A DNA stretch of 41,713 bases from Xanthobacter autotrophicus (GTDB lineage Bacteria; Pseudomonadota; Alphaproteobacteria; Rhizobiales; Xanthobacteraceae): NCBI RefSeq assembly GCF_029991245.1, contig NZ_JAIVFO010000020.1, positions 1-41,713 of the forward strand. The letters run 5' to 3'. Position 1 is the stretch's first letter. Each line of letters starts with the position of its first letter. The notes under the pieces were generated by a model. The model saw nothing but the letters and a program-made list of their open reading frames with translations. It searched no databases and was not told the DNA's origin. Made by a program: the position numbers and the translations under genes. Shown here piece by piece: positions 15,890-25,300 of this stretch.

Positions 15890-16882
15890 TCAGTCCGCCT
15901 TTTTGGCCTTGAACTGCTGGATGATGGCGATGACCTCGCCGACGAAGCCGCGGCGGAACAGGGACACGGCGAGCACGAAGATGACGCCCTGGATCACCAG
16001 CACCCATTCGCCCAGGCCGGCCAGGTAGTTCTGCATGGTGACGATCACCGCCGCGCCCACGATGGGGCCGAGGATGGTGCCCATGCCGCCCACCAGCGTC
16101 ATCAGGATCACCTCGCCCGACATCTGCCAGGCCACGTCGGTGAGCGAGGCCAGCTGGAACACCAGCACCTTGGTGGCCCCGGCAAGGCCGGCCAGCGCCG
16201 CCGAGAGCACGAAGGCGACGAGCTTGTACTGGTTCACCCGGTAGCCCAGCGAGATGGCGCGGGGCTCGTTCTCGCGGATGGCTTTCAGCACCTGCCCGAA
16301 CGGCGAGTGGATCGCCCGGTAGATGACCAGGAAGCCGAACACGAAGATGGCCAGCACCAGGTAGTAGAGGTTGATGTCCTTGGTCAGGTCGATGATGCCG
16401 AACAGCGCCCCGCGCGGCACCGCCTGAAGGCCATCCTCGCCGCCGGTGAAGGGCGCTTGCAGGCAGAAGAAGAAGAACATCTGTGCCAGCGCCAGCGTCA
16501 CCATGGCGAAATAGATGCCCTGGCGGCGGATGGCGAGCAGGCCGGAGAGAAAGCCCAGCGCGGCGGCGAAGACGACGCCGGCGAGGATGCCCAGTTCCGG
16601 CGAGAAACCCATCACCTTGATGGTGTGGGCGCACACATAGGCCGACCCGCCGAAGAACATGGCATGGCCGAAGGAGAGCAGGCCCGTGTAGCCCAGCAGC
16701 AGGTTGAAGGCGCACGCGAACAGCGCGAAGCACATCACCTTCATGAGGAACACGGGATAGACGCCGAACGGCGCCGCCAGCAGCACCGCGATGGCGAGGA
16801 CGCCGAAGATGGTGCCGACGCTGGCGCCGGAGCCGGAGGCCGCGGGCGCGCCGGCGGGATGGGTGGGGGTGGAGGTGCTCAT
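15890..16882 (-). CDS. livM: branched-chain amino acid-type ABC transporter permease LivM
   Basis: A 330-residue inner-membrane permease with 8-10 helices. LivM features are visible: LLLGYTGLLSFGHAMFFGGSAYV, the long cytoplasmic coupling segment SPFGQVLKAIRENEPRAISLGYRVNQYKL, and VGGMGTILGPIVGAAVI. It pairs with LivH to form the channel of a HAAT-family importer. The N-terminus has an extra Ser/Pro/Ala stretch before the first helix. It starts 10 bp after the livH stop and ends the operon, with a strong terminator about 50 bp further on. The family takes up branched-chain amino acids but also amides, urea and aromatic acids; the symbol marks the family only. Confidence 0.93.
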   Translation of the reverse strand: MSTSTPTHPAGAPAASGSGASVGTIFGVLAIAVLLAAPFGVYPVFLMKVMCFALFACAFNLLLGYTGLLSFGHAMFFGGSAYVCAHTIKVMGFSPELGILAGVVFAAALGFLSGLLAIRRQGIYFAMVTLALAQMFFFFCLQAPFTGGEDGLQAVPRGALFGIIDLTKDINLYYLVLAIFVFGFLVIYRAIHSPFGQVLKAIRENEPRAISLGYRVNQYKLVAFVLSAALAGLAGATKVLVFQLASLTDVAWQMSGEVILMTLVGGMGTILGPIVGAAVIVTMQNYLAGLGEWVLVIQGVIFVLAVSLFRRGFVGEVIAIIQQFKAKKAD

Positions 16883-16892
16883 CGCGCCGCGC

Positions 16893-17774
16893 TCACTTGG
16901 CTGTGCCGAACAGGCCGGCGGGCTTCACCATGAGCACGATGGCCATGATGACGAAAATCACCGTGGAGGAGGCCTCCGGATAGAACACCTTGGTGAGGCC
17001 CTCGACGATGCCGAGGCCGAAGCCGGTGACGATGGCGCCCATGATGGACCCCATGCCACCGATCACCACCACAGCGAACACCACGATGATGAGGTTCGAG
17101 CCCATGGTGGGGCTCACCTGGTAGGCCGGCGCGGCCAGCACGCCGGCGAGCGCGGCGAGGCCCACGCCGAAGCCGTAGGTGAGCGTGATCATGCGCGGCA
17201 CGTCGATGCCGAAGGCCTGCACCAGGTCCGGCCGCTCGGTGGCGGCGCGCAGGTAGGAGCCGAGCTTGGTGCGCTCGATCACGTACCAGGTGGCGATGCA
17301 CACCACGAGGGAGGCCACCACCACGAAGGCGCGGTAATTGGGCAGGAACATGAAGCCGAGGTTGGTGCCGCCCGGCAGGGGATTGTTGTAGGGCAGGCCC
17401 GAGGAGCCGTACTGCCGCCGGAACAGGCCCTCGAGGATGAGGGCGAGGCCGAAGGTGAGCAACAGCCCGTAGAGATGATCGAGATGGTACAGCCGTTTGA
17501 GCAGGGTCCGCTCGATCACCATGCCGATGGCCGCCACGATGATGGGCGACAGCACCAGCGCGCCCCAGAACGGGATGCCGGCATAGTTGAGCAGCATCCA
17601 CGCCCCGAACGCGCCCATCATGTATTGGGCGCCGTGGGTGAAGTTGATCACGTTCAGAAGGCCGAAGATCACCGCGAGCCCGAGGCTCAGCATGGCGTAG
17701 AAGGCGCCGTTGATCAGGCCGAGCAGCAATTGCCCGAACAGGGCCTGCGGAGGAATGCCGAGAAGCTCGAACAT
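16893..17774 (-). CDS. livH: branched-chain amino acid-type ABC transporter permease LivH
   Basis: A 293-residue permease with about eight helices. LivH hallmarks: an N-terminal LLLGLINGAFYAMLSLGLAVIFGLLNVINFTHGAQYMMGAF, the coupling segment TKLGSYLRAATERPDLVQAFGIDV, and VIGGMGSIMGAIVTGFGLGIVEGL. It forms the heterodimeric membrane channel with LivM. It lies between the binding-protein gene (65 bp upstream, with a small hairpin in the gap) and livM (10 bp downstream). Confidence 0.94.
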   Translation of the reverse strand: MFELLGIPPQALFGQLLLGLINGAFYAMLSLGLAVIFGLLNVINFTHGAQYMMGAFGAWMLLNYAGIPFWGALVLSPIIVAAIGMVIERTLLKRLYHLDHLYGLLLTFGLALILEGLFRRQYGSSGLPYNNPLPGGTNLGFMFLPNYRAFVVVASLVVCIATWYVIERTKLGSYLRAATERPDLVQAFGIDVPRMITLTYGFGVGLAALAGVLAAPAYQVSPTMGSNLIIVVFAVVVIGGMGSIMGAIVTGFGLGIVEGLTKVFYPEASSTVIFVIMAIVLMVKPAGLFGTAK

Positions 17775-17804
17775 CGAAGATCCGTCTCGTCAGGAGGATG
17801 CGGA

Positions 17805-17821
17805 CCGGCCCTTAAGGCCGG
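17805..17821 (-). promoter_or_regulatory. short hairpin between binding-protein and permease genes
   Basis: CCGGCC and GGCCGG form a 6-bp stem around CTTAA in the 65-bp gap after the binding-protein stop. Hairpins here in binding-protein operons often stabilise the upstream message and lower permease expression. The stem is short, so this is tentative. Confidence 0.35.
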
Positions 17822-17839
17822 CCCGCCTGCATTGGAGGA

Positions 17840-19045
17840 TCAGCCCTTCTTCACCAGCGGGCAATCGCCCTCGCCGATGGGACGGAAGGCCTCGTTCGCC
17901 GGAATGGTCGCCTTCAGGGTGTAGTAATCGTAGGGGCCCTTCGACTCCGACGGCTTCTTCACCTCGAACAGGAACATGGGGTGGATGTGGCGCCCGTCGG
18001 CGCGCACCTCGCCCTTGCCGAACAGCGGATCATCGGTGGGGATCTTCTTCATCTCGGCCACCACGGCAGCGCCGTCCTTGGCCGACTTGAGGGCTTCCAC
18101 CGCCTTCAGATAATGGGTGACGCCGGAATAGACGCCGGCCTGCACCATGGTGGGCCGCTTGCCGCCGTTGGCCGCCGCGAAGGCGTCGGCAAACTTGCGG
18201 TTGGCGTCGGTCATGTCCCAATACCAGGCCGAAGTCAGGTTCAGGCCCTGCGCCACCTTCAGGCCGAGCGAATGCACGTCGGTCAGGAAGATCAGCAGGC
18301 CGGCGAGCTTCTGGCCGCCCTCCACGATGCCGTATTCGGCCGCCTGCTTGATGGAGTTGATGGTGTCGCCGCCGGCATTGGCGAGGCCGATGATCTTGGC
18401 CTTCGACGACTGCGCCTGCAGCAGGAAGGACGAGAAATCGGCATTGTTGAGCGGCACGCGCACCTTGCCGGCCACCTTGCCGCCGTTTGCCAGCACCACC
18501 GCCTCGGTGTCGCGCTCCAGGGCATGGCCGAAGGCGTAGTCGGCGGTGAGGAAGAACCAGGTGTCGCCGCCGGTCTTCACGATCGCCTTGCCGGTGCCGT
18601 TGGCCAGCGCCCAGGTGTCGTAGGTCCAGTGCACGGTGTTGGGCGTGCAGGCCTTGCCGGTGAGGTCGGACGACGCCGCGCCGGAATTGATGAAGACCTT
18701 GTTCTTTTCCTTGGTGACGCCGCTGACCGCGAGGGCGACGCCGGAATTGGGGGTGTCGAAGATGGCGTCCACGCCGTCCACGTCATACCACTGGCGGGCG
18801 ACCGAGGTGCCCACGTCCGCCTTGTTCTGGTGGTCGGCGAAGATCACCTCCACCTTGAGGCCCTTGGCGGCGGCGCCGAAGTCTTCCACCGCCTTCTTGG
18901 CGGCCCACACCGAGCCCTGGCCGCCGAGGTCGGCATAAAGGCCGGACTGGTCGTTGAGGACGCCGATCTTCACCGGAACCTGGGCGTAAGCGGCGCCGGC
19001 GCCCATGAGGCTGCTGGCCGCCAGGAAAATGGCTGCAAGACGCAT
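17840..19045 (-). CDS. ABC transporter substrate-binding protein (LivK/type 1 periplasmic-binding fold)
   Basis: A 401-residue periplasmic ligand-binding protein. Signal peptide MRLAAIFLAASSLMGAGAAYA is followed by the mature VPVKIGVLNDQSGLYADLGGQG, the usual start of the type 1 periplasmic fold. ADYAFGHALERD and the C-terminal YDYYTLKATIPANEAF also fit this group. It captures the ligand for the LivFGHM machinery. Sequence does not reveal the ligand: such proteins in soil Alphaproteobacteria bind branched-chain amino acids, amides, short-chain or aromatic acids. A BenE-type permease next door slightly favours an acid, but that is only an inference. It is the third gene of the operon. Confidence 0.9.
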   Translation of the reverse strand: MRLAAIFLAASSLMGAGAAYAQVPVKIGVLNDQSGLYADLGGQGSVWAAKKAVEDFGAAAKGLKVEVIFADHQNKADVGTSVARQWYDVDGVDAIFDTPNSGVALAVSGVTKEKNKVFINSGAASSDLTGKACTPNTVHWTYDTWALANGTGKAIVKTGGDTWFFLTADYAFGHALERDTEAVVLANGGKVAGKVRVPLNNADFSSFLLQAQSSKAKIIGLANAGGDTINSIKQAAEYGIVEGGQKLAGLLIFLTDVHSLGLKVAQGLNLTSAWYWDMTDANRKFADAFAAANGGKRPTMVQAGVYSGVTHYLKAVEALKSAKDGAAVVAEMKKIPTDDPLFGKGEVRADGRHIHPMFLFEVKKPSESKGPYDYYTLKATIPANEAFRPIGEGDCPLVKKG

Positions 19046-19096
19046 GTGTTTCCTCCCACCGGCTGCAAGCCGGATTTCTCTGTCAGGAACCCGGCG

Positions 19097-19816
<720 letters not shown>

Positions 19817-19817
19817 C

Positions 19818-20588
19818 TCAATGCGCTCCACCGGTGCCCATGTAGGCCTCGATCACCTGCGGGTTCTTGGACACCTCGGCGTACGGCCCCTCGGTCAGGA
19901 TCTCGCCGCGGGCGAGCACGGTGATCATGTCGGAGAGGTCCGAGACCACCGAGAGATTGTGCTCCACCATCAGGATGGTGCGGCCCTCGGAAACGCGCTT
20001 GATGAGGTCCGACGTCCGCGCGATGTCCTCGCGGCCCATGCCGGAGGTGGGCTCGTCCAGCAGCAGCATCTCCGGCTCCAGCGCCAGGGTGGTGGCAATC
20101 TCCAACGCCCGCTTGCGGCCGTAGGGAAGTTCTACCGCAAGATGTTTGGCGTAGGAGGTCAGGTCCACATCGGCCAGCAAAGCCATGGCGCGGTCGTTCA
20201 GCGCGTCCAGCGAAGTCTCCGACTTCCAGAAATGGAAGGAGTTGCCGATGGGACGCTGCAGCGCGATGCGCACATTCTCCAGCACAGTGAGGTGCGGGAA
20301 CGTCGCCGAGATCTGGAACGAGCGCACCATGCCCAGCCGGGCCACATCCGCCGGCGGCGTGCGCGTGATGTCCTTCCCGTTCAGGCGGATGGTGCCGCGG
20401 GTCGGTTCCAGAAACTTGGTGATCAGGTTGAAGCAGGTGGTCTTGCCCGCGCCATTCGGCCCGATGAGGGCGTGAATGGTGTGCCGGCGGATCCTGAGGT
20501 CAACGTTCTTGACCGCAGCAAATCCTTTGAATTCCTTGGTAAGACCAGACGCTTCAACGATGTAGGGCACGTCTGAGACGGTGTCCAT
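19818..20588 (-). CDS. livG: ABC transporter ATP-binding protein LivG
   Basis: A 256-residue ATPase and the first gene of the liv-type operon. Walker A GPNGAGKTT is at residues 43-51 and Walker B LLLDEPTSGMG in the second half. The region 'GMVRSFQISATFPHLTVLEN' and the final VIEAYMGTG are typical of LivG. The ABC signature reads LPYGRKRALEIA rather than LSGG, a common LivG-type variant. It works as a heterodimer with LivF. Confidence 0.95.
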   Translation of the reverse strand: MDTVSDVPYIVEASGLTKEFKGFAAVKNVDLRIRRHTIHALIGPNGAGKTTCFNLITKFLEPTRGTIRLNGKDITRTPPADVARLGMVRSFQISATFPHLTVLENVRIALQRPIGNSFHFWKSETSLDALNDRAMALLADVDLTSYAKHLAVELPYGRKRALEIATTLALEPEMLLLDEPTSGMGREDIARTSDLIKRVSEGRTILMVEHNLSVVSDLSDMITVLARGEILTEGPYAEVSKNPQVIEAYMGTGGAH

Positions 20589-20689
20589 GATCGTAAGGTG
20601 CCCTCGCTATTGCGGCCGGTGGAGACAGCGAGCGTTCCCCTGGCCAATTTCCTCCGGATCGGCACCTTTTGCGGTGCACTTCATCTTGC

Positions 20690-20725
20690 GGCGCAAACTA
20701 GCACGTTGCGCCATGGAAGCGTCAA
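20690..20725 (-). promoter_or_regulatory. putative liv operon promoter overlapped by an inverted repeat
   Basis: On the minus strand TTGACG (20725-20720) is a good -35; 17 bases further lies GCTAGT (20702-20697) as a mediocre -10, about 110 bp before livG. The inverted repeat GGCGCAA-N9-TTGCGCC (20690-20712) covers the -10 and part of the spacer, where a repressor could block polymerase. The rest of the 207-bp gap (20589-20795) shows no other feature. Confidence 0.4.
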
Positions 20726-20795
20726 TAGACTGCTATCGCGACGTTTGTCTATCTCGATCTTAGCTTGTGGATGTGCAGCGCAGCCTGACGACTGC

Positions 20796-21368
20796 TTAAT
20801 CCACGGGCGTGACCAGGAAATCGAGCCGCGCGCCCTCCGCGCCCGACGCCTGAAGCCGGACATCACCGCTCGGAATCCTGAAGCGCAGGCTCTTGCGCAG
20901 GCCCGGACAGGCGTGCACGCCAGTGAAGGCGACGGGTGTCAGCGGCCGGCCGTCCACCACCACGTCGATCCAGGCATTTGCCGAAACTGTGACCTGCCAC
21001 ACCCGCTCGGGCGCCGGCACCTGCAGGTCCACCACGCCGGCGAAGGCCCCCTCCTCGCCCGTGCGCGGCGGAACGGGGAGATTCGCCCCCGGCTGCGGCA
21101 CGAGGATGAAGCGCAGCGCGCCATGGAGCGGCAGAACCAGCACGTCGCCGGGCCTGACCGGACGCAGGCCAGGCGCCGAGAGCCGCGCCCGGTCGTCCGC
21201 GAGCGGCCAGGCGGCGCGGTCGCAATCCTGCGCCGGCGCGGCCGGCTGCGCCCTGCCCGCTCCGCCGCCCGCCGCCAGAAATTCAGCCGCCAGAAGCAGC
21301 GGGAGGAACAGGGCGTGCACCGCCCCCCGCCGGCGCCTGCTACGCACCGAACACGTCAAGAATGCCAT
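20796..21368 (-). CDS. secreted hypothetical protein
   Basis: Family not recognised. The 190-residue product has a signal peptide (basic SVRSRRRRG, hydrophobic ALFLPLLLAAEFLAA) and two cysteines in the mature part, one in AQDCDRAAWPL and one in VHACPGLRKSLRF, possibly disulfide-bonded. The rest is rich in beta-strand patterns (DVLVLPLHGALRFILVP, VWQVTVSANAWIDVVVDG, LRFRIPSGDVRLQASGA), suggesting a small beta-sandwich in the periplasm. The start at 21368 (MAFLTCSVRS) is set by GGAG nine bases upstream; a longer frame runs through intergenic inverted repeats. That leader carries a striking AT-rich palindrome ending exactly at the ribosome binding site. Function unknown. Confidence 0.7.
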   Translation of the reverse strand: MAFLTCSVRSRRRRGAVHALFLPLLLAAEFLAAGGGAGRAQPAAPAQDCDRAAWPLADDRARLSAPGLRPVRPGDVLVLPLHGALRFILVPQPGANLPVPPRTGEEGAFAGVVDLQVPAPERVWQVTVSANAWIDVVVDGRPLTPVAFTGVHACPGLRKSLRFRIPSGDVRLQASGAEGARLDFLVTPVD

Positions 21369-21378
21369 GCCCGTCTCC

Positions 21379-21419
21379 AGTTGTATTTCATGGGATACAT
21401 CATTCCATGAAATACAACT
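21379..21419. promoter_or_regulatory. AT-rich 15-bp perfect inverted repeat before the secreted ORFan
   Basis: Arms 21379-21393 (AGTTGTATTTCATGG) and 21405-21419 (CCATGAAATACAACT) match perfectly across an 11-base spacer and can be extended by three more pairs (one G-T). About two thirds of it is A/T in an otherwise very GC-rich region. It ends next to the Shine-Dalgarno of the minus-strand ORFan starting at 21368. It could be a protein operator or a 5'-UTR stem-loop. Confidence 0.7.
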
Positions 21420-21451
21420 TCGGTGCGCCAGCCGCCAGCCTGCGCACCGAA
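21419..21451 (-). terminator. 10-bp inverted repeat, possible terminator of the AhpD-like gene
   Basis: TTCGGTGCGC (21419-21428) pairs perfectly with GCGCACCGAA (21442-21451), directly adjoining the AT-rich palindrome. On the minus strand the stem is followed by GTTGTATTT, a poor T-run. It lies 65 bp after the stop of the gene ending at 21517, so a terminator role is plausible but not certain. Confidence 0.45.
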
Positions 21452-21516
21452 AGGTGGTGCCGCCGTTTGAAAGGGTCCTGCATCGACCGGGCACGAGAGG
21501 ACCGGAGCGGCCCCGC

Positions 21517-22266
21517 TCACTCGGGCAGGGTGCGGGCCTGGGCGTGGTAGGCCTCGTTGGGCCGCATGTCGGTGGCCGAGGCGATTCGGTTGGACATGTT
21601 GAAGAAGCCCACCACCGCCGACACATCCCAGATGTCCCGCTCCGAGAGGCCGACGCGGCGCAGGGCCTCGCGGTCCTCCTCCTCCACCTCGTTGGGGCGC
21701 TCGGTGAGCTTGGCGGCGAAATCGAGCATGGCGCGGCGGCGCGGATCGAGCCGGGCGGCGCGATAATTCATCACCAGTTGCTCGCCGAGGATGGGATCGC
21801 CGGAGAGCTGCCGTACTGCCGCGCCATGGGCCGTGAGGCAGTAATAGCAGCGATTCACCGCGGAAACGACCACGGCGATCATCTCCCGCTCCAGCTTGGA
21901 AAGACCGGATGGCGCGAGCATCAGATCGTTATACATGGCTGCGAAAGCCGAAAGCTTCGCCACGTCGAAGGCATAGGCTTGGAGTACGTTCGGAACGAAG
22001 CCGATCTTCTCCAGGCATTTGTCGAAATACGCGCGGTTGGCCGCATCAAGCTCCGCAGGCGCGAGCGGAAGGGCGATGGCGGGAAGATCGTCCCGCACCC
22101 GCGCCGGCGCGGGCGCCGCGGCCGGAACCGCCTTTGCGACGGCGACAGGCGCCGCCTTGGCAGGCGCCTTGCCGGCAGCCGCCTTTTTCGCAGGCGTGCC
22201 TTTAATTTCAGCGGTCCCGCTTTTGCCCTTTTCCGCGCCCACGCCAGCCCTCACCTTCGTTGCCAT
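21517..22266 (-). CDS. peroxidase-related enzyme, AhpD/CMD family, with Ala/Lys/Pro-rich N-terminal tail
   Basis: A 249-residue protein. Residues from about 60 on form an AhpD-like domain of the peroxidase-related group: LPLAPAELDAANRAYFDKCLEKIGFVPNVLQAYAF, then the redox motif Cys140-x-x-Cys143 with His147 (CYYCLTAHGAAVRQLSG), and WDVSAVVGFFNMSNRIASATDMRPNEAY. Such proteins reduce peroxides through the CxxC pair, though most are uncharacterised. Residues 1-58 are an unusual basic Ala/Lys/Pro extension (AKKAAAGKAPAKAAPVAVAKA), like the tails of histone H1-type proteins, and probably disordered. The ATG at 22266 is followed directly by this tail. The gene is divergent from the NAD-glutamate dehydrogenase across 115 bp. 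Confidence 0.87.
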   Translation of the reverse strand: MATKVRAGVGAEKGKSGTAEIKGTPAKKAAAGKAPAKAAPVAVAKAVPAAAPAPARVRDDLPAIALPLAPAELDAANRAYFDKCLEKIGFVPNVLQAYAFDVAKLSAFAAMYNDLMLAPSGLSKLEREMIAVVVSAVNRCYYCLTAHGAAVRQLSGDPILGEQLVMNYRAARLDPRRRAMLDFAAKLTERPNEVEEEDREALRRVGLSERDIWDVSAVVGFFNMSNRIASATDMRPNEAYHAQARTLPE

Positions 22267-22381
22267 AGCGTCGCCTCGTCATTGTCGCGTTGCCAGCCTG
22301 GTTGAAAACGCGGGTCAGGAACTCACCCGTTACCGGATCCACCGCAGCCGGAGCCGGCCGCTGCTCCACAGGGGAAAGGCC

Positions 22382-25300
22382 ATGAACATCATGGGATTTC
22401 AAGCCGGCGCGATCAATTGGGGGGATCCCACCAGCCTGACGGATCTGAAGGCGCAGATCGCGGCCCAGGCCCCGTTCTTGCCGGAGGGCTTCATCGACAC
22501 CTTTCTTGCCGCCGTGGCGCTCGAAGATCTCGTGCCCCTCACGCCATCCTGTGTCGCCCTGCTGCTCACCGAGGCCTGGTCCCACGTGTCGAGCCGCCCC
22601 CGGGGGCAGTCCTCCGTGCGCATTTTCAATCCTGAGCTTCATGGCGGGCCGGTCACCGTTATCGAGGCGGTGAACGACGACATGGCCTTCCTCTACACCT
22701 CCGTGGTCGGCGAGGTCATCGAGCGCGGACTGGAGCTGAAGCTCGCCGCCCACCCCATCCTCCATGTGGACCGGGACGCCGAGGGCCGCGTGACGGGGCT
22801 CGAGGTTGTCTCCCGAAAGGGCGAGCGGTCCGAAGAGAACCGCGAGAGCCTGATCCACATCCACGTCCCGGCGATGGGTGAGGCGGAGCGGGCGCAGCTC
22901 AAGGCCGTCCTCGAAACGGTGCTCGCGGACGTGGGCGTCGTGAACGACGACTTCGCCGCCATGCGCAAGCAGGTCCGGAGCCTCAGCAAAGGCTATCGCC
23001 GCGAGAAGCGCCCCTACGACGCCGACGCCCAGGAAGAGGCGGCCGACGTGCTGGAATGGCTGACCGAGGACAATTTCGTCTTTCTCGGCCTCAGGCACTA
23101 CGAACTCCTCGAGGACGGCAGCCTCAGGGCGGAGCCGAACAGCGGCCTCGGCATCCTGCGCGATCCTGTCGTGCGCGAGCTGCGTCTCGGCGACAAGCCG
23201 GTGGTGACGCCGCCGGAGATCCGCGCCTTCCTCGAAGCCTCCTCCCCGCTCCACTTCACCAAGGCCAGCCTGCGCTCCCGCGTCCACCGGCGGGACGTGA
23301 TGGACTATGTGGGCATAAAGGCCCACGACGACGACGGTCGCGTGGTGGGCGAGGTGCGCCTCATCGGCCTGTTCACCGCCACCGCCTACACCCAGCCGGT
23401 GCGTGAGATCCCCTATCTCAGGCTCAAGGCGGCGTCCGTGGTGAAGGAGGCCGGCCTCGAACCCGCAAGCCATTCGGCCCACGCCCTCCAGACCCTGCTG
23501 GAGACCTATCCGCGCGACGACCTGTTCCAGATCAGCACGGAAACGCTGCTGGTCCACGCCCGCGAGATCCTCTCCCTCTACGACCGTCCACGCCTCAAGG
23601 TGATGGCGCGCGCGGACCGGTTCGACCGCTTCGTCTCGGTCCTCGTGTTCCTGCCCCGCGAGCGGTTCGACGCGGAAGTGCGGGACAAGACAGGCGCCAT
23701 CCTCGCCCGGGCCTTCGGAGGCAGGGTGGCATCGGTCGATCAGGACTTCGTCACCGGCATCCCGCTCATCCGCGTCCACTTCATCATCGACCGCAGCGAC
23801 GGCCGCATTCCGGAGGTGGACCGCGCCGCGCTGGAGCAGGAAGTGGCGGATGCCATGCTCTCCTGGAGCGACCGGCTCGGCTCCGCCATCTCCGCCCTGC
23901 CCGGCACCGACCGGGAGATGGCGGCGCGCCTGAAGCACCGCTACGCCGCCGCGTTCGGCCCCGGCTACGAGGCCGCATACGACGTCACGACCGCGCTCGC
24001 CGACATCGACCGGCTGGAGCGCCTGTCACCCGCGCGCCCCGTCGCCCTCGACTTCTACCGTCGCCCGGGCGACGACGAGCGGCGCATTTCCCTGCGCCTG
24101 CTCTCGTTCGGCGCGCCGCTGCCCCTCTCCACCCGCGTCCCCATGCTGGAGAACATGGGCCTCAAGGCCATCAACGAGCGCTCCTACCGCATCGAGCCCG
24201 CGGGCGGGGCGGCGCGCAGCTGGCTGCACGACATGACGCTGGAGCGCGCCGATAGCGGCTCCATCTCCCTGGCGGGCGCCGACGAGCGGCTGGAAGACTG
24301 CCTCAACGCCGTGCTGCGCGGCGCGGCGGAAGACGACGGCTACAACGGCCTGGTGCTCGATGCCGCCCTCTCCTTCCGCGAGGCGGCGCTGGTGCGGACC
24401 CTCGGCCACTACATCCGGCAGGCGGGCATCCCGTTCTCGCAGGACTATATCTGGCAGACGCTGAACGCCCACGGCGCGCTGGCCCGCGCCATCGTGGCCC
24501 TGTTCCACGCCCGCTTCGACCCCGCTCTCGATGCGTCCGCCGAGGCGCGCGTGGCCCGCGAGGCGCCCCTGCGCGCCGCCATCGACGACGAACTTTCCGA
24601 CGTGTCGAGCCTCGACCAGGACCGCATCCTGCGGCGCTTCGTGAACCTCGTGGACGCGGCCATCCGCACCACCTTCTACCAGCGCGATGCGGACGGCCGG
24701 CCCAAGGAGGCCATCGCCATCAAGTTCGAGAGCGCGAAGGTGGAGGGCCTCGCCCTGCCCCGCCCGCTCTACGAGGTGTTCGTCTATGCGCCGCGGGTGG
24801 AGGGCGTGCACCTGCGCTTCGGCAAGGTGGCGCGCGGCGGCCTCAGGTGGTCCGACCGGCCGCAGGATTTCCGCACCGAGGTCCTCGGCCTCGTGAAGGC
24901 GCAGCAGGTGAAGAACGCCGTGATCGTGCCGGTGGGCGCCAAGGGCGGCTTCGTGCCCAAGCGCCTTCCCGCCGGCGGCAGCCGCGAGGCGGTGATGGCC
25001 GAGGGCACCGCCGCCTACGAGATCTTCGTCTCCAGCCTGCTCGACCTCACCGACAATCTGAAGGGCGGGCAGGTGGTGCACCCCGCCAACACGGTGCGCC
25101 TCGACGCCGACGACCCCTATCTCGTGGTGGCGGCCGACAAGGGCACGGCCACCTTCTCCGACACCGCCAACGCCATCTCGGCCCGCCACGGCTTCTGGCT
25201 GGACGACGCCTTCGCCTCCGGCGGCTCGGTGGGCTACGACCACAAGGCCATGGGCATCACCGCCCGCGGCGCCTGGGAAGCGGTGAAGCGCCACTTCCGC

